Shown here piece by piece: positions 6,002-7,189 of a stretch of 7,189 nt of DNA (position 1 is its first letter; each line of letters opens with the position of its first letter). The DNA comes from Bacteroidota bacterium. GTDB lineage: Bacteria; Bacteroidota; Bacteroidia; Chitinophagales; Chitinophagaceae. The stretch lies in assembly GCA_023390215.1 (NCBI GenBank), contig JAEWDG010000117.1:1-7189 (forward strand), in the 5' to 3' direction. Under the pieces are notes generated by a model. That model ran no database searches. It was given only the letters and a program-made list of their open reading frames with translations, and was not told the DNA's origin. Both the position numbers and the translations under genes were made by a program.

Positions 6002-7189
6002 TTAACTCATCCAGTTTACGCCTGCCTCAGGGTTCCATTTTGTAGTTGATTTTTTTAGCCTGGTCCAGAATTCAATGGAACTTTTACCGGTTATGTCTCC
6101 CACGCCAAATTTGCTTTCGTTCCAACCGCCGAAACTGAAAGGCTCCCGGGGAACCGGAACACCTACGTTTACGCCGATCATACCCGCGCTGGCCCTTTCC
6201 ATGATATACCGTGCTGCACCACCGTTCTGAGTAAACACACTGGCCGCATTTCCATACGGGTTCGCATTTTCGATGGCCAGAGCTTCATCCACCGTTTTCG
6301 TTCTCATTATTGAAATTACCGGCCCGAAGATCTCTTCTTTAGCAACAGACATTTCGGGTTTCACCCAGTCGATGACAGTTGGTCCTACATAAGTTCCGTT
6401 TTCTTTTCCTTTCACGGAAGCTTTGCGGCCATCCACAAGGATCTTTGCTCCCTGTTGCTCTGCTTCAGTAATATAGCGTTCTATTCTTTCCTGTGATTCT
6501 TTATTGATCACCGCCCCAAGATTTTCTCCGGGAACGATCTTACGTGCTTCATCACAAATTTTTTCAATGATATGATCCACTTCACCGACAGCAACCATTG
6601 CCGATGCGGCCATACAGCGTTGGCCTGCACATCCACTCATACTCGCAGCCACGTTTTGCGCTGTCATACCTGGGATCGCATCCGGTAAAACCATCAGGTG
6701 ATTCTTAGCGCCGCCAAGAGCGAGACAACGTTTATAGTTATGTGTGGAACGCTGATAAACGATTTTGGCAATTTTTGTAGATCCAACGAAGGATACAGCT
6801 TCGATGCCGGGATGATCACAAATTGCTTCAACGATCTCCACGTCTCCGTGAACAACATTGAACACACCATCCGGAAGGCCGGCTTCTTTTAATAGTTCAG
6901 CGATACGTCCGCTGCAGAGCGGAACTTTTTCCGAAGGTTTTAAGATCATGCAATTGCCGAGGGCTATAGCGTTTGGAATTGTCCAGTTGGGAACCATTGC
7001 CGGAAAATTAAATGGAACGATAGAAGCTACAACACCAAGTGGTGCATGCTCGGTTCTGCATTCTACTCCCTTGCTCACTTCAAGAATTTCCCCGGTGATC
7101 AGTTGAGGTAGAGAAGTAGCAAACTCGGTGAGCTCTATGCATTTTTCTATTTCAGCAACCGATTCAGAAAGGGTTTTGCCATTTTCTTC
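6002..7189 (-). CDS. mmsA: CoA-acylating (methyl)malonate-semialdehyde dehydrogenase, N-terminus cut by the right window edge
   Basis: The frame is open from the window edge to the TAA at 6002-6004, giving 395 residues; about 90-100 N-terminal residues are missing compared with the ~485-500 aa family. The GTG at 7078 is internal, because clear family sequence (EENGKTLSES...) precedes it. The enzyme oxidises malonate or methylmalonate semialdehyde with NAD+ and CoA to acetyl- or propionyl-CoA with decarboxylation. Visible signatures are the oxyanion-hole asparagine in PFNFPAM, AVSFVGSTK for NAD, GGAKNH where ordinary ALDHs have the general-base ELGGK (the base is absent, as in this CoA-dependent family), catalytic Cys at fragment residue 192 in AGQRCMA preceded by the conserved Arg, KEEIFGPV, and the C-terminal IEFWTRLKKSTTKW. 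Positions upstream of PFNFP differ from classic members (see findings). It is the first gene seen in the unit; its promoter lies outside the window. Confidence 0.9.
   Translation of the reverse strand, partial: EENGKTLSESVAEIEKCIELTEFATSLPQLITGEILEVSKGVECRTEHAPLGVVASIVPFNFPAMVPNWTIPNAIALGNCMILKPSEKVPLCSGRIAELLKEAGLPDGVFNVVHGDVEIVEAICDHPGIEAVSFVGSTKIAKIVYQRSTHNYKRCLALGGAKNHLMVLPDAIPGMTAQNVAASMSGCAGQRCMAASAMVAVGEVDHIIEKICDEARKIVPGENLGAVINKESQERIERYITEAEQQGAKILVDGRKASVKGKENGTYVGPTVIDWVKPEMSVAKEEIFGPVISIMRTKTVDEALAIENANPYGNAASVFTQNGGAARYIMERASAGMIGVNVGVPVPREPFSFGGWNESKFGVGDITGKSSIEFWTRLKKSTTKWNPEAGVNWMS

Noticed and set aside
7076..7078. GTG as the start of the dehydrogenase
   Set aside because: The same frame continues upstream to the window edge with sequence that aligns to the family, so the gene is cut by the edge and not started here.

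Overview
The window is a compact catabolic locus from a bacterium that looks like a member of the Bacteroidota, most likely Chitinophagaceae or a relative. This placement is inference. It rests on moderate GC with AT-rich gene junctions, no recognisable Shine-Dalgarno sequence before any of the starts examined, and the general character of the proteins. No rRNA, tRNA, CRISPR, integrase or transposase is visible. All six genes lie on the minus strand and fill almost the whole window, so transcription runs from high to low coordinates.

Layout in transcription order: (1) a CoA-acylating (methyl)malonate-semialdehyde dehydrogenase, its N-terminus cut by the right edge (7189-6002); (2) a class III PLP-dependent aminotransferase (5979-4630); (3) an NCS1-family nucleobase permease (4608-3100); (4) dihydropyrimidinase (3098-1716); (5) a nitrilase-superfamily beta-ureidopropionase (1675-809); (6) after a 107-nt gap with an unusual GC-rich block, the first ~233 residues of the PreT subunit of NAD(P)-dependent dihydropyrimidine dehydrogenase (701-1), cut by the left edge. 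The first five genes are separated by 22, 21, 1 and 40 nt and very probably form one operon; preT may belong to it.

Together they spell out a full reductive pyrimidine degradation route. Uracil or thymine is imported by the NCS1 carrier and reduced to the dihydropyrimidine by PreT with a PreA partner expected just beyond the left edge. Dihydropyrimidinase opens the ring and beta-ureidopropionase releases CO2 and ammonia, leaving beta-alanine (or beta-aminoisobutyrate). The aminotransferase makes malonate semialdehyde (or methylmalonate semialdehyde), and the dehydrogenase converts it to acetyl-CoA (or propionyl-CoA). The pathway is known, but a single cluster running from import to acyl-CoA, with several atypical active-site positions, is worth noting. 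No regulator or promoter is visible; the operon promoter is expected upstream of the first gene, outside the window. I do not see strong evidence for a wholly new kind of system here.
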